DNA from: Cryptomeria japonica
Taxonomy: Eukaryota; Streptophyta; Pinopsida; Cupressales; Cupressaceae
Direction: 5' to 3'
Length of the DNA stretch: 64,000 bases
Assembly (NCBI RefSeq): GCF_030272615.1
Contig: NC_081409.1
Location: 872,317,927-872,381,926, forward strand
A program made the translations under genes and the position numbers. The notes under the pieces are model-generated. The model searched no databases. It was given only the letters and a program-made list of their open reading frames with translations, and was not told where the DNA came from. How positions within the stretch are numbered: position 1 is the stretch's first letter; each line of letters opens with the position of its first letter. Shown one piece after another: positions 38,606-50,000 of this stretch.

Positions 38606-40239
38606 AGAAAAAAAAAAAAGGAACACAAGAGCACAAAAGCACAAAAGACACCCCCCCAAATTCAATCAATCAAAGTACCCCCCCAAAGTGATGATTTTGG
38701 CACTTTATACTTAGTGCCATTACAATGAGCAACTTGCAAAATAAGGCAAAGTGGACTTATGATGCAAATTTTACAACTTCCCAAATGAGATACAAGAGAC
38801 TTCAATCAATAGTGCAATGAATCTAACTAAGATTCAAGCAAATATACAAGTACCAAGAGAGCCAAAAATGGCCAAAATTTGAAAGTACAATTTCTACTTA
38901 CAATGGCATCAATCTAATAGCATCATGTGAAAGTAGATGAAAAAATACACACTTTCAAAAAAAATGGCACCTAAAAAGGAGGTCATATGACCCTAAATGA
39001 AGCCTCTGAAGTTGCAAAAACTGGGATTACTCAGGTATAGTCACCAAAAACTGCATTTTCTGAAAAATCAGTGCATCAAAATCAAAAAGTTTCTTCACCA
39101 CTGCAGAGAGCAAGAAATTATAGCCTATTTCAAAAAAAATTGCACCCAAAAAGGAGCAAGAATGAGCAAGTTATGGCCATTTGATGTTGAATTGCAAAAT
39201 CCAAAAAGCTCAATGAGAGGGGGGTCCAAAAATTTTGAAAAATGATGACCTGGCGTTGATGTCAGCAATTCACTATGTTAAATTTGATGGCTGTATGACC
39301 GTCACAAAAACTTCACCTCTCTGCTGACTGGGCGTCTGTACTGTACGGACTGCTGACTAGATAGGTGACTATGCAAGTGACTGTGCAAGCCATACTGTAC
39401 GGATTTGCTGAATGGGTGAGCCACGTGGCATCTGCATGGTAGCCGTATGGATGATGTGGCACTGTGTACAAAGGTGACATGTCACAGGTTGTACCCACGA
39501 GCCAGTGGCCGCCTGCCACGTGGCAGATGCGAGTCCTTCTATCTGTTTGACTGTTGGCGGGAGGAGGCTACCAGACGCGGACCGGAAGCCTGCGATAGTA
39601 GCGGTGGCTGAGGTAGTGAGTGCCAGAGAGGAGGTAGCGGGCACTGGGTGGAGCTGCTACCGAGGAGCTGGGGATGGTGGCGGCGTCGACGGCGTACACA
39701 ATGCGGGCAATGGCGGGAGATGCAGAGCGGCCAGCGGGAGAGTCCGGCGCAGTGGCGGTGGTGACGGTCTATGGGTATAGGTCATGGTGGTTGCAGTAGG
39801 TCCGGACATGCAGAGTCCGACAGGCAGGTACGCGGCAAATGGTAGAGATAGACCTGCAAGGTACGGGCGCCACGGGGGGGGGGGGGGGGTCTGCGAACCC
39901 CCCAAAAAAGCACCTTTTTTTTTTATTTTCAATTTTTCAATTTTTCCAAAAATTTTTGATGATTTTTATTTAATTCTTTTTGATGGAAATTTTTTTTTTT
40001 GAATTTTATTTTCGGAAAATAAAAAAATTTTGAAATTCATACAATATTAGCAAAATTGGCAAAAAAAAATTTCTCACCAAAATAGGCCGACTTTATAACC
40101 AAAATTCATGGAAACGGCCTTCTGGACACAATGGCAGGGTCGGATCTGGTCTACGACACCTCCAAAAGATGCTTCTCCTTAGATCTACCTCTTGACGTCG
40201 TAATAATGCCTCTTTAAGACGAATCAATGAAGCCCCAAT
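38606..40239 (-). other. Element E 5' leader
   Basis: About 1.6 kb of untranslated leader between PBS and gag. A GC-rich core (39300-39890) ends in a G run (39879-39893) and is followed by a T/A-rich block (39905-40060), a strong composition switch. The open frames seen on both strands here (39369-39932) are by-products of GC content. The mirror leader in F lacks about 192 bp of this. Confidence 0.8.
39867..40058. other. About 192-bp block present in E, absent from F
   Basis: The block starts at the G-rich CGCCACGGGG end and covers the A/T-rich tract. In F the flanks join as GTACGG-CAAAAAAAAATTT (reversed, near 55026-55037). It accounts for the offset between the arms. Confidence 0.85.
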
Positions 40240-40252
40240 GGCTCTGATACCA
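40240..40252 (-). other. Primer binding site of element E
   Basis: The minus strand reads TGGTATCAGAGCC, immediately next to the LTR end. Confidence 0.93.
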
Positions 40253-40534
40253 TGTGAGATTTTGCCAAGATCAAGAGCTCAATGAAAAGTACAAAATAGA
40301 GACACAATATAGGACAAGAATAAACTGTATTCTCATCAATAGAAAATGATCAATAATATCAAATTACATACAATGTAGATGAGCTTGCTTATATAGGCAA
40401 GGCTAGAGATATGTGAGCACACAAGCATGACATGTGGCTCAATAATAAACAAGGGTAGGTAGGAGATAGGTGTGGGTAGGTAGGAGAAACAATATAATAT
40501 TCCACATGAGGTGGATCACCCATCGAAGGTGGAA
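40253..40534 (-). repeat. Element E 5' LTR, truncated
   Basis: Matches the 3' LTR from its inner end. It also carries an internal deletion after GGATCACCCAT and then stops at GGTGGAATT, where D sequence begins. The missing outer end would be TGTTGGTGTAA. Confidence 0.85.
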
Positions 40535-41821
40535 TTATCACTCCACAATAAGTGGATATGATAAAGTAGTAGCTTTCTTTGCCTATAAAGGTTACCAAGT
40601 TTACCAAATGGACGTCAAATCTGCCTTTTTGAATGGTAACCTTGAAGAAGAGGTATATATGGAACAACTAGAGGGTTATCTTTTACATGATGATGAGAGT
40701 TTTTTATTTCGATTGAAGAAAGCCTTGTATGGTTTGAAGCAGGTTCCAAGAGGATGGTATTCTTGGTTGGATAAATACTTGAAGGAGCAAGGATTCCACA
40801 AAGGAAATGCAGACAACAACTTGTATGTGAAGATAAATGGAGATCACATGATTATAGTGGTTGTATATGTGGATGATATTATCTTTGGTGGAGACAAGGA
40901 CATCATGTGCAAATAATCTGTAGATTAGATGAAGACAAAATTTGAGATGTCTATGCTAGGTGAGTTGTCCCATTTTCTTGGTTTGTAGATCTCATAGTAG
41001 GATAAAGGAATTTTCATCTCCCAAACCAAGTATGTGAAAGACATGCTAAAGAAATTTCAAATGGAGGACAACAAACTGGTAAGTACTCCCATTGTTATCG
41101 GTTCTAAGTTGAGCAAACTAGATGAGTCACCGGAATTTGAGAAAAAACTGTATAGGTCTATGATTGGTAGTCTATTATATTTAACAACATCTAGACTGAA
41201 TATTATACAAGCATTTTGCATGGTTGCAAGATTCCAAGCTTCTCCTAAGCTGTCTCACCTAAATGCAGTCAAAAGAATCTTCAGGTATCTGCAAGGAACT
41301 ATCAACTATGGCTTGTGGTATCCAAAGAAAGAAGACTTCTCTTTTGAGACTTATACTGATGCAGATTGGGCAGGAAGTATTGATGTCTAGAAAAGTACAA
41401 GTGGAGGTGCTTTCTACTTAGGAGATCAGTTAGTATCATGGCACAACAAGAAGCAAGACTCAGTGTCATTATCCACTGCTGAGGCCGAATATATAGTTGC
41501 TGCTACATGTTGCTCATAAGTGCTATGGATGAACTAGACATTGAAAGATATATAGGTGGAGATACCGGATCCTATTCTAATTAAATGTGAAAACTCAAGT
41601 GCAATCAACATCTCCAAGAATCCAGTCATGCACTCAAGAACAAAACACATTGCAATCAAGTATCACTTCTTGAGGGAGAAGGTAGCAAACAAAGAGGTCA
41701 TAGTTGAATATGTTCCAACTGGTGAGAATATTGTTGACATATTTACCAAGCCACTTCCTTTAGGTTCATTTGAGTACTTAACACAAAAGATGGGAGTTGT
41801 CCCACCATCCAGCAACACTTA
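40535..41821 (+). pseudogene. Element D RT-RNase H remnant
   Basis: The region starts inside RT: YQVYQMDVKSAFLNGNLEEE, LKKALYGLKQVPRGWYSWLD, then the catalytic YVDDIIFGG (40866-40892). After TAA/TAG stops at about 40915-41000, it is open at 41034-41390 (MIGSLLYLTTSRLNIIQAF, LQGTINYGLWYPKK), followed by RNase H motifs YTDADWAGS, LSTAEAEYIVAATC and KHIAIKYHFLRE, ending VDIFTKPLP and a stop near 41820. At least six stops. The N-terminal RT motifs and all of integrase are absent because of the deletion at 40534. Confidence 0.92.
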
Positions 41822-42036
41822 AATGCGTAGGAGGATGTATGATTCAGGGGGAGTCAATCTTTGTTACTCTCTTTAGACTCTTGAATCATAAAGAATGGAA
41901 ACAGGGGCAGATTGTGTTCTAACTAGATGTAGCCAAGGAAGAGATTATTGGTGTCAAACTAAGGTTCCCTTTGCCATTGTTGTCAAAAGGGGAGAGAAAT
42001 TGGGAAAGTGAAAAAGATAATATTGACATCAATGCC
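41822..42036 (+). other. Element D 3' untranslated region
   Basis: Non-coding sequence between the pol end and the polypurine tract. No extra ORF such as an env-like frame is visible. Confidence 0.6.
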
Positions 42037-42047
42037 AAAGGGGGAGA
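42037..42047 (+). other. Polypurine tract of element D
   Basis: AAAGGGGGAGA just before the 3' LTR start, the usual primer for plus-strand DNA synthesis. Confidence 0.9.
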
Positions 42048-42048
42048 T

Positions 42049-43706
42049 TGTTGGCATTGATTTGTCATTAATGTCAACTGGTATGGTGGAAGACAAGTAG
42101 GTATTAAGACTATCAGTGACATCATCGGTAAGAGATGATATGAAGTTGTGTCTTGGTATGACGAGTTGTAACCGGTTTAAAGGCTGGATGTTTGCTTGTG
42201 ATAATGATTGTGATAAAGAGGTAGAGTGACAAAAAGATCACAAACCACCAGAGGTGATGTTGTTCTATTGGTGTAGTGTACACTACCGATTAGCAGTAGG
42301 AGAAGGTCTCACCAGTAAGGGCTTGTACCGGTATGAGTTTGATGAATGATTAGGTTTAAACCAACCTTGTGTTGATAAGATGAGTATATGTTGATGTGAT
42401 GCCACATGAAGTTGAGGTGGCGAGCATGCAGAGGTTAGTGAAGTTTCCATCAACTCGGTTGTTGGAGCAGTTAGTCGACATTAAATGAAACACCTAAAAA
42501 TCATGGGTCGATAATAAATTGATACGGCTCAAGGAAGAATGAACGATAGAGAAAGATCAAGGAGTTTTTGGTGCCTAGATCAAAGCAAGGAAATTATATT
42601 GCAAGAGGACCTCGAGAAGGAAATAACTGGGTCATAAATGAGTCAACAAATTTCAAGGCTGGAAATCATGACCGGGTTTGCTATTTTTGGTAAATATATT
42701 TTGGATAGATCGAAAACATGTGATGGATTATTCCTCCAATGCAGGTGTGTAATCCAAGGTAAACCTGATCAGATTTGATGTAGATTTGGTCAAAAGAAGG
42801 AAACCTTAGCCACCCTCTATTTGAATTGGTTTTTGGCAGTAAATATTGACTTTAAATATGGTGACCTAAGATAGATAGAGGTGTTGTTGAAAAAGGGAAA
42901 AGAAGAGAGTGAAATTATTGTCCATAAGCAAAAAGAGAAAAATTCTTGAAGTGTTTATGAGTGAAGATTGAACCAGTAAGGAGAAGTAGGGTAAACCGGT
43001 GTAAGGAACAAACCAACAGAGTGAGCATAGAATGCAAAGGTGAAAATTTGGAAGAAGCAGTACCTAATAGAGAGTTACCAAGTGCAATTTGAATTCAAAA
43101 GAATAAAGGGAGATAAGATTAAGCAGAGTTAGAACCATAAAGAAGGATAAGTTGTAGTGTGTGTTGAGTTGATATAGACTGGTAAGATAGAGACCGATAC
43201 TGCAAGGCTTTAAAATGTTGCAAAATTTTATTTGCAGCAAGGATCTCATTGGTAGATCTAAGTTTTAATATTGTTTTCACTGAGTTGGTGCTTAGTGCAG
43301 TGGTTGTAGCTCCTTAGGTTGTAACCTATAAATTGTGCATGGATTGGTGCTCCTTTGAGTTGGTGCTCATTAATCAAGGGTTAATGCTCCTTGGGTTGGT
43401 GCCCTAAAATTTGTAATCAGATGTTTTCATTGTGAGGCTGGATTGGAGCAGAAGATCTCTAGCAACTATTTTCACTAAGGTCTTTCCCACATTGGGTTTT
43501 TCTCGTATATCTAGTGTTATGTGTTGCATCTTCATTTGTGTGATGTATTAATCCTTTGGTTATTTGTCCTACACACATTGTTTACATTGCTTTGGTAACC
43601 ATTCTGCATCTTGTGTATTTCATATTGAACCGATATAGCATTGATTAAGTAAAAATTGTTTAAATCACTGATTCACCTGCTTCTCAGTGATCCATTGTAT
43701 CCAACG
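42049..43706 (+). repeat. Element D 3' LTR
   Basis: Starts TGTTGGCATTGATTTG and ends GTATCCAACG (A to G at the last base). 1658 bp, colinear with 31463-33125. The target duplication TCAAA follows at 43707. Confidence 0.93.
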
Positions 43707-43711
43707 TCAAA

Positions 43712-44156
43712 ACCCGAAGAACAAGACCTAACATGCAAAATGAACCAGGTCAGCCTCTACCAAGAGATTCCGCCATAAAATCCAAAGGATAAAATGTAGA
43801 AGGACAACCACATGCCAAGAAACATCGAGATCAACACCCAAGGCTCTGCAAGCTTTGAAATGGGTTCCAGTAGATCACCAAAATAGGTATTAGGCAACTG
43901 GTAACAAAGGAACAACTGGTAACAAGAAACTGTCATGGAAACTGGTATAGATATCTTGTCAGAAAGTGATCCAAAAGATATGTGGTTTGAAAGAAAGAAA
44001 GATGATCATATCTTCAAGTAGAATCCAACTCCACAGGATCCGATGAGCCAAAATCGGGACACATAGAAAGGAAAACTAAAACTGCAAACAAAATAGAAAA
44101 TAAATGTTTCTAGTTGATCTGCAAGATTGTTGTTAAACAAGGATGCTCCTGCATCA
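43712..44156 (-). repeat. Element C 5' LTR, outer part
   Basis: Continuation of the LTR interrupted at 31462. It ends (plus) CTGCATCA, so the minus LTR starts TGATGCAGGAGC. The target duplication CATGT follows. Confidence 0.92.
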
Positions 44157-44690
44157 CATGTGGATAAGAGCAGTTAAGGGACAATTAACACTTGTCACAT
44201 GCCTACAAATTTAGATTATTGTACATGTGAATAAGCTAGAGGGATAGGATTAAAAAAGGAAAGAGGTAAGTGGATTAATTAATTAAATAGAAGTATTTAT
44301 TTACTAAATAGAGGAAAGGGATAGAAAATATTTAATTAATTAATTAATAATAGAAAAGGATAATAATTAATTAAATGGGTAAAACTATTTTTTAATCAAT
44401 AGAAGACATTAGGATAAAATAATTAAATATATTATAAATATGTATTTAATTATAAAACAATTTTAGGTGTCGACATTGATAATATTACAAGAAAATATAA
44501 ACAAAGGGGACCTAGTAAGGCGAGTAAAAAATAAGAGAAAGAGAATATGCATGCAAAAATTAGGTAGTGCATAATAATCTCATTTTTGTACTCTTGCATA
44601 TGACATTTCAATTATAACTAGACATTAAATAAACAAATAAACTAAGCCAAATATAATACAAGTAAATAATAAAAATAAAATTCTGACACA
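44157..44690. other. AT-rich pre-insertion DNA
   Basis: Continuation of the DNA at 25745-25872. No gene. Short direct repeats of TTAATTAAT type lie at 44270-44460. Confidence 0.5.
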
Positions 44691-45560
44691 GGTTAGGTTT
44701 ATCAAGTTGGGTATCCTTGGCCCTGGAAGATGTCCACTCTACAAATGTAAAGATGAATATTTTGGTCATATCTCACTCTCATGTCCCTATGTAGAAGGTT
44801 GTTGGAAACACTTCACCACAATTCTCAATCTACAATTCCCTTTCCCACTCAAATTAAGTGATTGGTTTGGTATGTTCCTTAAATGAAAAGAAAAAGGGAT
44901 GTTTAGTAACCTATGGTAAATAATCCTCTCATCTATATGGGAACTCTAGAAGGAGTGCAATCGAATAATTTTCAAAGATCAATCCATGCCTAGGGATTGC
45001 TTGATAATAAAGATGGAGGCACTTATTGAGGAATTGGAAAATTCAGTAGCAAAAAATAAAACATTAAAAGGCAATTATTACACTAATTGGGATGGGAAAA
45101 TGGTCAAGCTATCAAAGGATCTAATTATCCCACCTTTGCTTGGGGGTGATTCAAATAACTTTGTTGAAACTCAACAAAAATTAGTTTGGGTGCCACCTAA
45201 ACTTGGGTGGATTAAAATAAACTTCGATGGTACCTCTAAGGGCAATCCAGGCCCGAGTGGTATTGGTTGTGTAGCTCAAAGTGAAGAGGGAGTTATGTTA
45301 GTAGAATGATCTAAAATAATTAGTGTTTCCACAAATAATATGGTAGAATTTAGGGCAACTTTAAGGGCTTTAGAGTTGGGCAAGGAGATAGGAGTTGAAA
45401 ATATTCACCTTGAAGGCAATTCTCACATCACTATAAATGCCATCAGACAAAATTATACCTCAAACTAGATCCTAAGTAAATGGTTGACATCAATAAAATA
45501 GTTGATCAACAACTTTACAATTTCAAAATCTAGCATGTGTATTGAGACAAATTTGTAATA
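44690..45560 (+). pseudogene. LINE C-terminal remnant (zinc region and RNase H)
   Basis: Plus-strand frames show the end of a plant LINE-type ORF2. A Cys/His region like zf-RVT (YFGHISLSCPYVEGCWKHF, about 44757-44820) is followed by a linker with several stops, then an open stretch at 44986-45309 entering an RNase H fold: WIKINFDGTSKGNPGPSGIG (first catalytic Asp), VEFRATLRALELGKEIG (catalytic Glu) and VENIHLEGNSHITINAIRQ. The third position reads EGNS instead of the usual EGDS, so a catalytic Asp is lost. TGA at about 45309 and TAG near 45467 also break it. The front of ORF2 is absent. A decayed host RNase H-like gene is the less likely reading. Confidence 0.78.
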
Positions 45561-46140
45561 AAAGCTTGGATATTACAAACTTGGGGACAAATTTGTAAGA
45601 GTCCTTCCAAATTTGGGGGTATTCAACAAGTTAGCTTGTTGAAGGCATAAAGGCTTTAATGCCTTTGGAAGACTTTACTCCAAATTTGAGAAGTGACCTC
45701 CTCAAATTTAGGGAAAGGGGATAATTAAACAGTTTAGGCTAATTGATTAGGACTAGATAGGTTCTAGAAGAATTTAGAAAGGGGGTTTAGGAGGCAAGAG
45801 GGAGATGTAGGAAAATGCAAGTGGGTGAGGGATAATAGAATTTAATTAAAATAAATTGTTTTATTTCAATTATGGTTGCAAGTGGAGGATTAAATAAATT
45901 AGATTTATTTATTTGGGGTGAACTATTTAATTAAATGCAAATTTAAATAAAAGTAGAGAGAAGGTATTTAATTAAATAAAATGATTTATTCAATTAAATG
46001 ATGTGAAATGCTTAAGTGAATTTAAATAAATAAATTGAATAATTTTTTTAATCAAATAGAGGAATGTGGATAATTTAATTAAATTAGATTTAACTAAATA
46101 GAGAAATGAATAAAATGAACATTAAATATTCATTTAGGAA
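45561..46140. other. Possible LINE 3' region, hairpins and AT-rich repeats
   Basis: A perfect 9-bp stem with 4-nt loop (TTCAACAAG-TTAG-CTTGTTGAA, 45622-45643) overlaps a second 7-bp stem (AAGGCAT/ATGCCTT, 45642-45665). From 45836 to 46130, TTTAATTAAAT-type words recur irregularly. No gene. Confidence 0.5.
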
Positions 46141-46681
46141 TGTGGTCATTTTTATACGTCTACAATATGGACGAGGAATTTTTAAGGCTTGGATGCTGAC
46201 TCATTCCTGAGGGACTAGTTTGAAGGTTTCTCCCGAGTCGAGGTTGATTAGACAAGCGAGGATAACAGTTTCGGAGACATAAAAGGATTGGATAGCTTCT
46301 GAGTTAGAGATGGGAGATCATGGATTTCTCTAAGAAATCAGAGCTCAAGTTGCTTATTGTTAGGGATTCTAAAGCAGAATTTGTCCAATCAAGGAGGAAT
46401 AAAATCAGAACAAAATCATTCACAATAGATGAGCCTTAGAAGGATGCAGTGGATTTGATAGGCATGAATTCTAGAGTCTACAGTCATGTTGAAAAACACC
46501 AAAATGATGATTTTTCATGTGAATGAGTATCACCAAATGAAGTGCTAAAATGTTATAAATACAATGGAGTGGTGACTTTATTGGTAGAAGAGAAAAGAAA
46601 CCTTTTTCATTTTCTTAGAGTGGTTTTTGCTCTATGATACCAGATGGGTGTTTTTTTGTTTTCTCCTATGTGAGTTCGTTT

Positions 46682-46733
46682 ATTGTCAGAGGGGTTGTGA
46701 AAGTGAGAAGGATTGTCAGAGGGGGTGTGAAAG
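46682..46733. repeat. 30-bp-period duplication
   Basis: ATTGTCAGAGGGGTTGTGAA and its near copy recur 30 bp apart. Confidence 0.9.
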
Positions 46734-46925
46734 CCTTTTCTTATAAGGAAAAGCCAAGCATGACACATCCTCTGCTTCTACTCTGCCATAGGATGGAAGG
46801 GGGTTTGAAGAAGGAGCCCATAGAGGAATGAAAGAAGGATTTGTTTGGGTGGGGAGTGGCAGCCAATCATCTTTGTGATGACATGGAAGCTGCAACCCCT
46901 CCCCAACATATTACATTTACCTTAA

Positions 46926-47011
46926 AGCTCCTCTTTCCACTTTCCCTAGTCATGGGCATCAAAGCTCGAGCTCCTCTTTCCATTTTCTCTGTTCCTAGGC
47001 ATGAAGGCTTC
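46926..47011. repeat. 43-bp-period duplication
   Basis: Two diverged units, each starting AGCTCCTCTTTCCA and ending in GGCAT(C/G)AA. Confidence 0.8.
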
Positions 47012-50000
47012 CTCTTCTATTTGGAAATGACCTGTTGGACAAAATGTAACATCTCACATTCCATCTGAAGGTATCAGGGTGATAATGGCATGGCTCAAGT
47101 GGTTTTACAAGTTGTATAGTCATTGGGGTTCCTTTTTTGGTTCCAGTAGTGATTCTAGACTCTAGGTGAAGGGAGCAAGTTGTATAGTCATTTACAGAGA
47201 AAATGAAAAGCATTTAGTGTCAAGCTTTGTGTAGGTTCTTGAAGGAGTTATATATAAATTTATTTTGTGACGGTCGACAAAAGTAGTAATTTTATTCAAT
47301 AGAAATTAAATTATGATCTATTTCTCTCCGATGTATAATTCTATCTCTTTCAAATGATCAGAATCATGAATTTTAACTTTTTTCATTTGTTTCATTGTTA
47401 TGGTGTATGTAATTTTTCATTTAATTCTTCCTATTATGCCAAGGAATGCAAAATTTCTGTTAGTCTGGAATCATATTAAGGATTCACCTAATTGTAATTG
47501 GTGGGTAGATTATAGGTATGAGTAAATGACAACTTTATGGAGGAGGGAAAGCATGTACATGATAGTCATAGAAAACCTCCATATATATTACATAAACATC
47601 CATAGCATATAAAATCATAAGAGTATTAAGAATGAAAGTATCAAACACCACAATAGATAGGAATACAACATAATTAGTAAAACATGCATGCAACTCAATT
47701 AAAGGGAATGTCTTTTGAGGATCCAATTCCATGATAGATGTTATAGAAAAATCACAATTTCATAATCAAAGGAAAACAAGAAAACATATTCACCCAAAAT
47801 GAATCAACTATTATAATAGGAAGGTCACTTCACCAAGTCAACATCAAGACAACAGACCAATGCCTTATCCTAGGGCATATAGTCACTTACAATTGAAAGA
47901 CAACCTGATAATAAACTTCAATAAGATTCATTTATAGATAAATAGGAATGAATATGCCATTACATACATAACCCAAATTCATACGTAAAATGAAAAACCC
48001 TTGACCATTCAATTCATAGTGAAAACATAAATTTAGCACAAAGACAATTATGTGAAGATCTCAAATAGAAAATGATATTGATATTATATTCATAATGATA
48101 TCAGAAAGTAAATTCAAAATGTGATTCAGCTATGCACTTATCAAATTCTTGAACAGTTGAACTATTATAACTATATCACAGTTTTCAAAATCAATAAAAG
48201 TGGCCAACTGGCCATCCCTCTCTACTGATCAAAAAGAAAAAATGGCCATCCCTCTCAAATTAATCTTGGAATCCTTTTATAAGATGAGGATTCAACAAGC
48301 ATAGAATTACTGTGAGGAATCTTGGGTAGCAACCTGACATTTCTTCTTTTGCTTTAGCATGGCTTGCCACCTGTCCACCTCTTTGTCTGTTGGTCAACTA
48401 AATGCCTTTACCTCTTCCAAATTTGCAACTGAATCTATCCATCTGGCATCTTTAACTGCCCTGGCCTTAACAATAAAATTTGCATGGTCAACCTCAACCT
48501 TGAATAGTGAATCAAGCATATCGTTAAGAAAATCAACATCAACCTATTCATCTATATGCTTGATTATTTCTTCTTCCTCCAGAATCAAATCAAATTCACT
48601 GGTCCAATTAGAAACTGATCTCAAATCTCCATTACTACCATAAATTGAAGGCACTAATTTACTATAACCTTCCCCAAATGTTTGCAATTTTTCATTTATA
48701 AGCACATCCTTCCCTATGAAAAATGCATAAGCTACATTGATTACCTCCACCATGTCTTTAGTGCCATTGATCTTGGGAGGGGACTCGTCACTATACATCA
48801 TTGTAGTATCTAGCTTATCCATTAATCTGCTTCTTCCTGACCAACATTAAACAAAGGTCCAAGACAAATGACAACCTCAGAGGATGTTTTACTTGCCTCT
48901 TTCAAAGAAATGTGCAAATCATGCACTACCATGAATTTTCCTTTCAAGACATTAATCCTATGTTTCAGAATTCCTGACGCAATAGAGATAGCCCTGGCAT
49001 TTTGTTCATTTTCAAGATTTTCAATTTTCTCTGTGTATTCCTCCATTTTTGTTCACATCAGTTGGTATTTCTTGTACTTGTTCTGTAATCTGTATTGGAG
49101 GGGGCTCATTTGTAATTTTTTCTTTCAACTCCAATAACTCTTCCTCCAGAGTGACATTCTTCATTATTGTCTCTTCATATTTTTTAGATAATGCAATCAA
49201 TTGGCTATATGTTTTTCTGTATCTTCTTGACAAATCATCTGTTTTGATAAAACCATGAAAGAAATTTGAGTAAAAAATGAGGCAATCTCTGTGTCAGTTG
49301 TGTTCTGCAAATTCCAGATCATTCTGTTAGCTTTCTTTTCTACTTGGATATTTAGGTGAGGCTTTTGAGTGGAAGGGGCCAAAGACCAAGCAGCAAGTGT
49401 CTTTGACTTAGGATTAAATCTTGATCCTCTTCTTACATCTCCAATTTCAAATTCAGTTTTAAACATTAGGTCCTCTTGCTTCCTAATCTGATCAATAATA
49501 AAAATAGATTGGATATCCTAGTCAGGCATCATAATCATACCAGTACTCTTAATCAATTGTCTTGCCTGTTCTACAGATATTTACTCCCTGTCAGAATCAT
49601 ATTGTTGCAGTGCCTTGATGATCTCCTCTTTCTTTTCTACATTTCCTTCCTCTATGATCAAATTTTGTCTTAATTGATTTTGTTTCAACCTTGTCAAAAA
49701 AATTTTAAATTCATTTGACTTAATAAAGTCATCATCTTTCATGAACTCATTTGACAACATCACATGCTCATCAAAGCCTTGAGCAAGGACTTTGTTTATT
49801 TCTCCTTGTTCTTCATTCTACCCTCCTTCTCTGAGATGTGTCCTTATTTGATGAAAGTAGTGTCCTTGTTCTGTAACAATTGCAGGTGGCACTCGAGTAG
49901 ATTGAACTTCATCTCCACTCTCTACATCATTAGGAGACACACTAAGTGGCCTCTTTCCATATGAAGAATGTCCATCTTGGGCATCTTGCTGCTGAGCAAC

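Larger units (their letters stand above)
30903..40534 (+). repeat. Left arm of a large inverted duplication
   Basis: This arm reads as the reverse complement of 54700-64000. Coordinates of homologous points add to about 94901-94903 from 31000 to 36106 and 38605, so those stretches are nearly indel-free. An indel of about 192 bp at 39867-40058 shifts the rest. Matching junctions include LTR C/LTR D (31462/31463), LTR D/PBS (33125), and D/E (35653/35654). The arm contains C gag leader, part of C LTR, D and E. Confidence 0.93.
35654..40534 (-). mobile_element. Element E: non-autonomous Ty1/copia (gag-protease plus unknown ORF) nested in D
   Basis: Minus strand: 3' LTR 35654-36106, PPT-like AAGCGGGG just inside it, two ORFs in one frame (38605-36329), a long GC-rich leader, a PBS at 40240-40252, and a 5' LTR of which 40253-40534 remains. 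It has no integrase, RT or RNase H. The PBS abuts the LTR directly. The 5' LTR stops at 40534 and runs into D's RT sequence, so its outer part and D's integrase were deleted together. It fits the TR-GAG class. Confidence 0.9.
31463..43706 (+). mobile_element. Element D: Ty1/copia retrotransposon inserted in the LTR of C
   Basis: Plus strand, flanked by TCAAA on both sides (31458-31462, 43707-43711). Its LTRs are 1663 and 1658 bp. Gag, knuckles and protease are left of the nested element E; RT and RNase H are right of it. Integrase and the first part of RT are missing. LTR-LTR divergence is high (about one base in ten in the first 270 bp), so it is an old insertion. The lineage looks SIRE/Tork-like from the DSGCSNHMTG protease and long coiled gag, but I cannot fix it. 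Confidence 0.93.
25873..44156 (-). mobile_element. Element C: Ty3/gypsy chromovirus with nested insertions
   Basis: A minus-strand element flanked by the 5-bp duplication CATGT (25868-25872, 44157-44161). The 3' LTR is 25873-26658, the coding region runs from about 31020 down to 26690, the PBS is at 31107-31118, and the 5' LTR is split into 31121-31462 and 43712-44156 by copia D. Without the insertion, C is about 6 kb. Gag, protease, RT, RNase H, integrase and a chromodomain are all recognisable and all carry stops. Confidence 0.93.
46141..48317. other. Unassigned DNA with local tandem duplications
   Basis: No element ends or domain-bearing frame recognised. Two local duplications are listed separately. 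Short open frames at 46634-47068 consist partly of the duplicated units. Confidence 0.4.

Noticed and set aside
39369-39932. Several 91-codon frames on both strands in the leader of E (mirror at 55014-55588)
   Set aside because: High GC content removes stops; the residues are Pro/Ala/Thr-rich, differ between strands, and are broken by indels between the mirror copies.
41822-42036. Env-like ORF after D pol
   Set aside because: All frames are short and stop-rich before the polypurine tract.
46682-47011. CRISPR-like direct repeats
   Set aside because: Only two units each, diverged, in plant nuclear DNA: simple local duplications.
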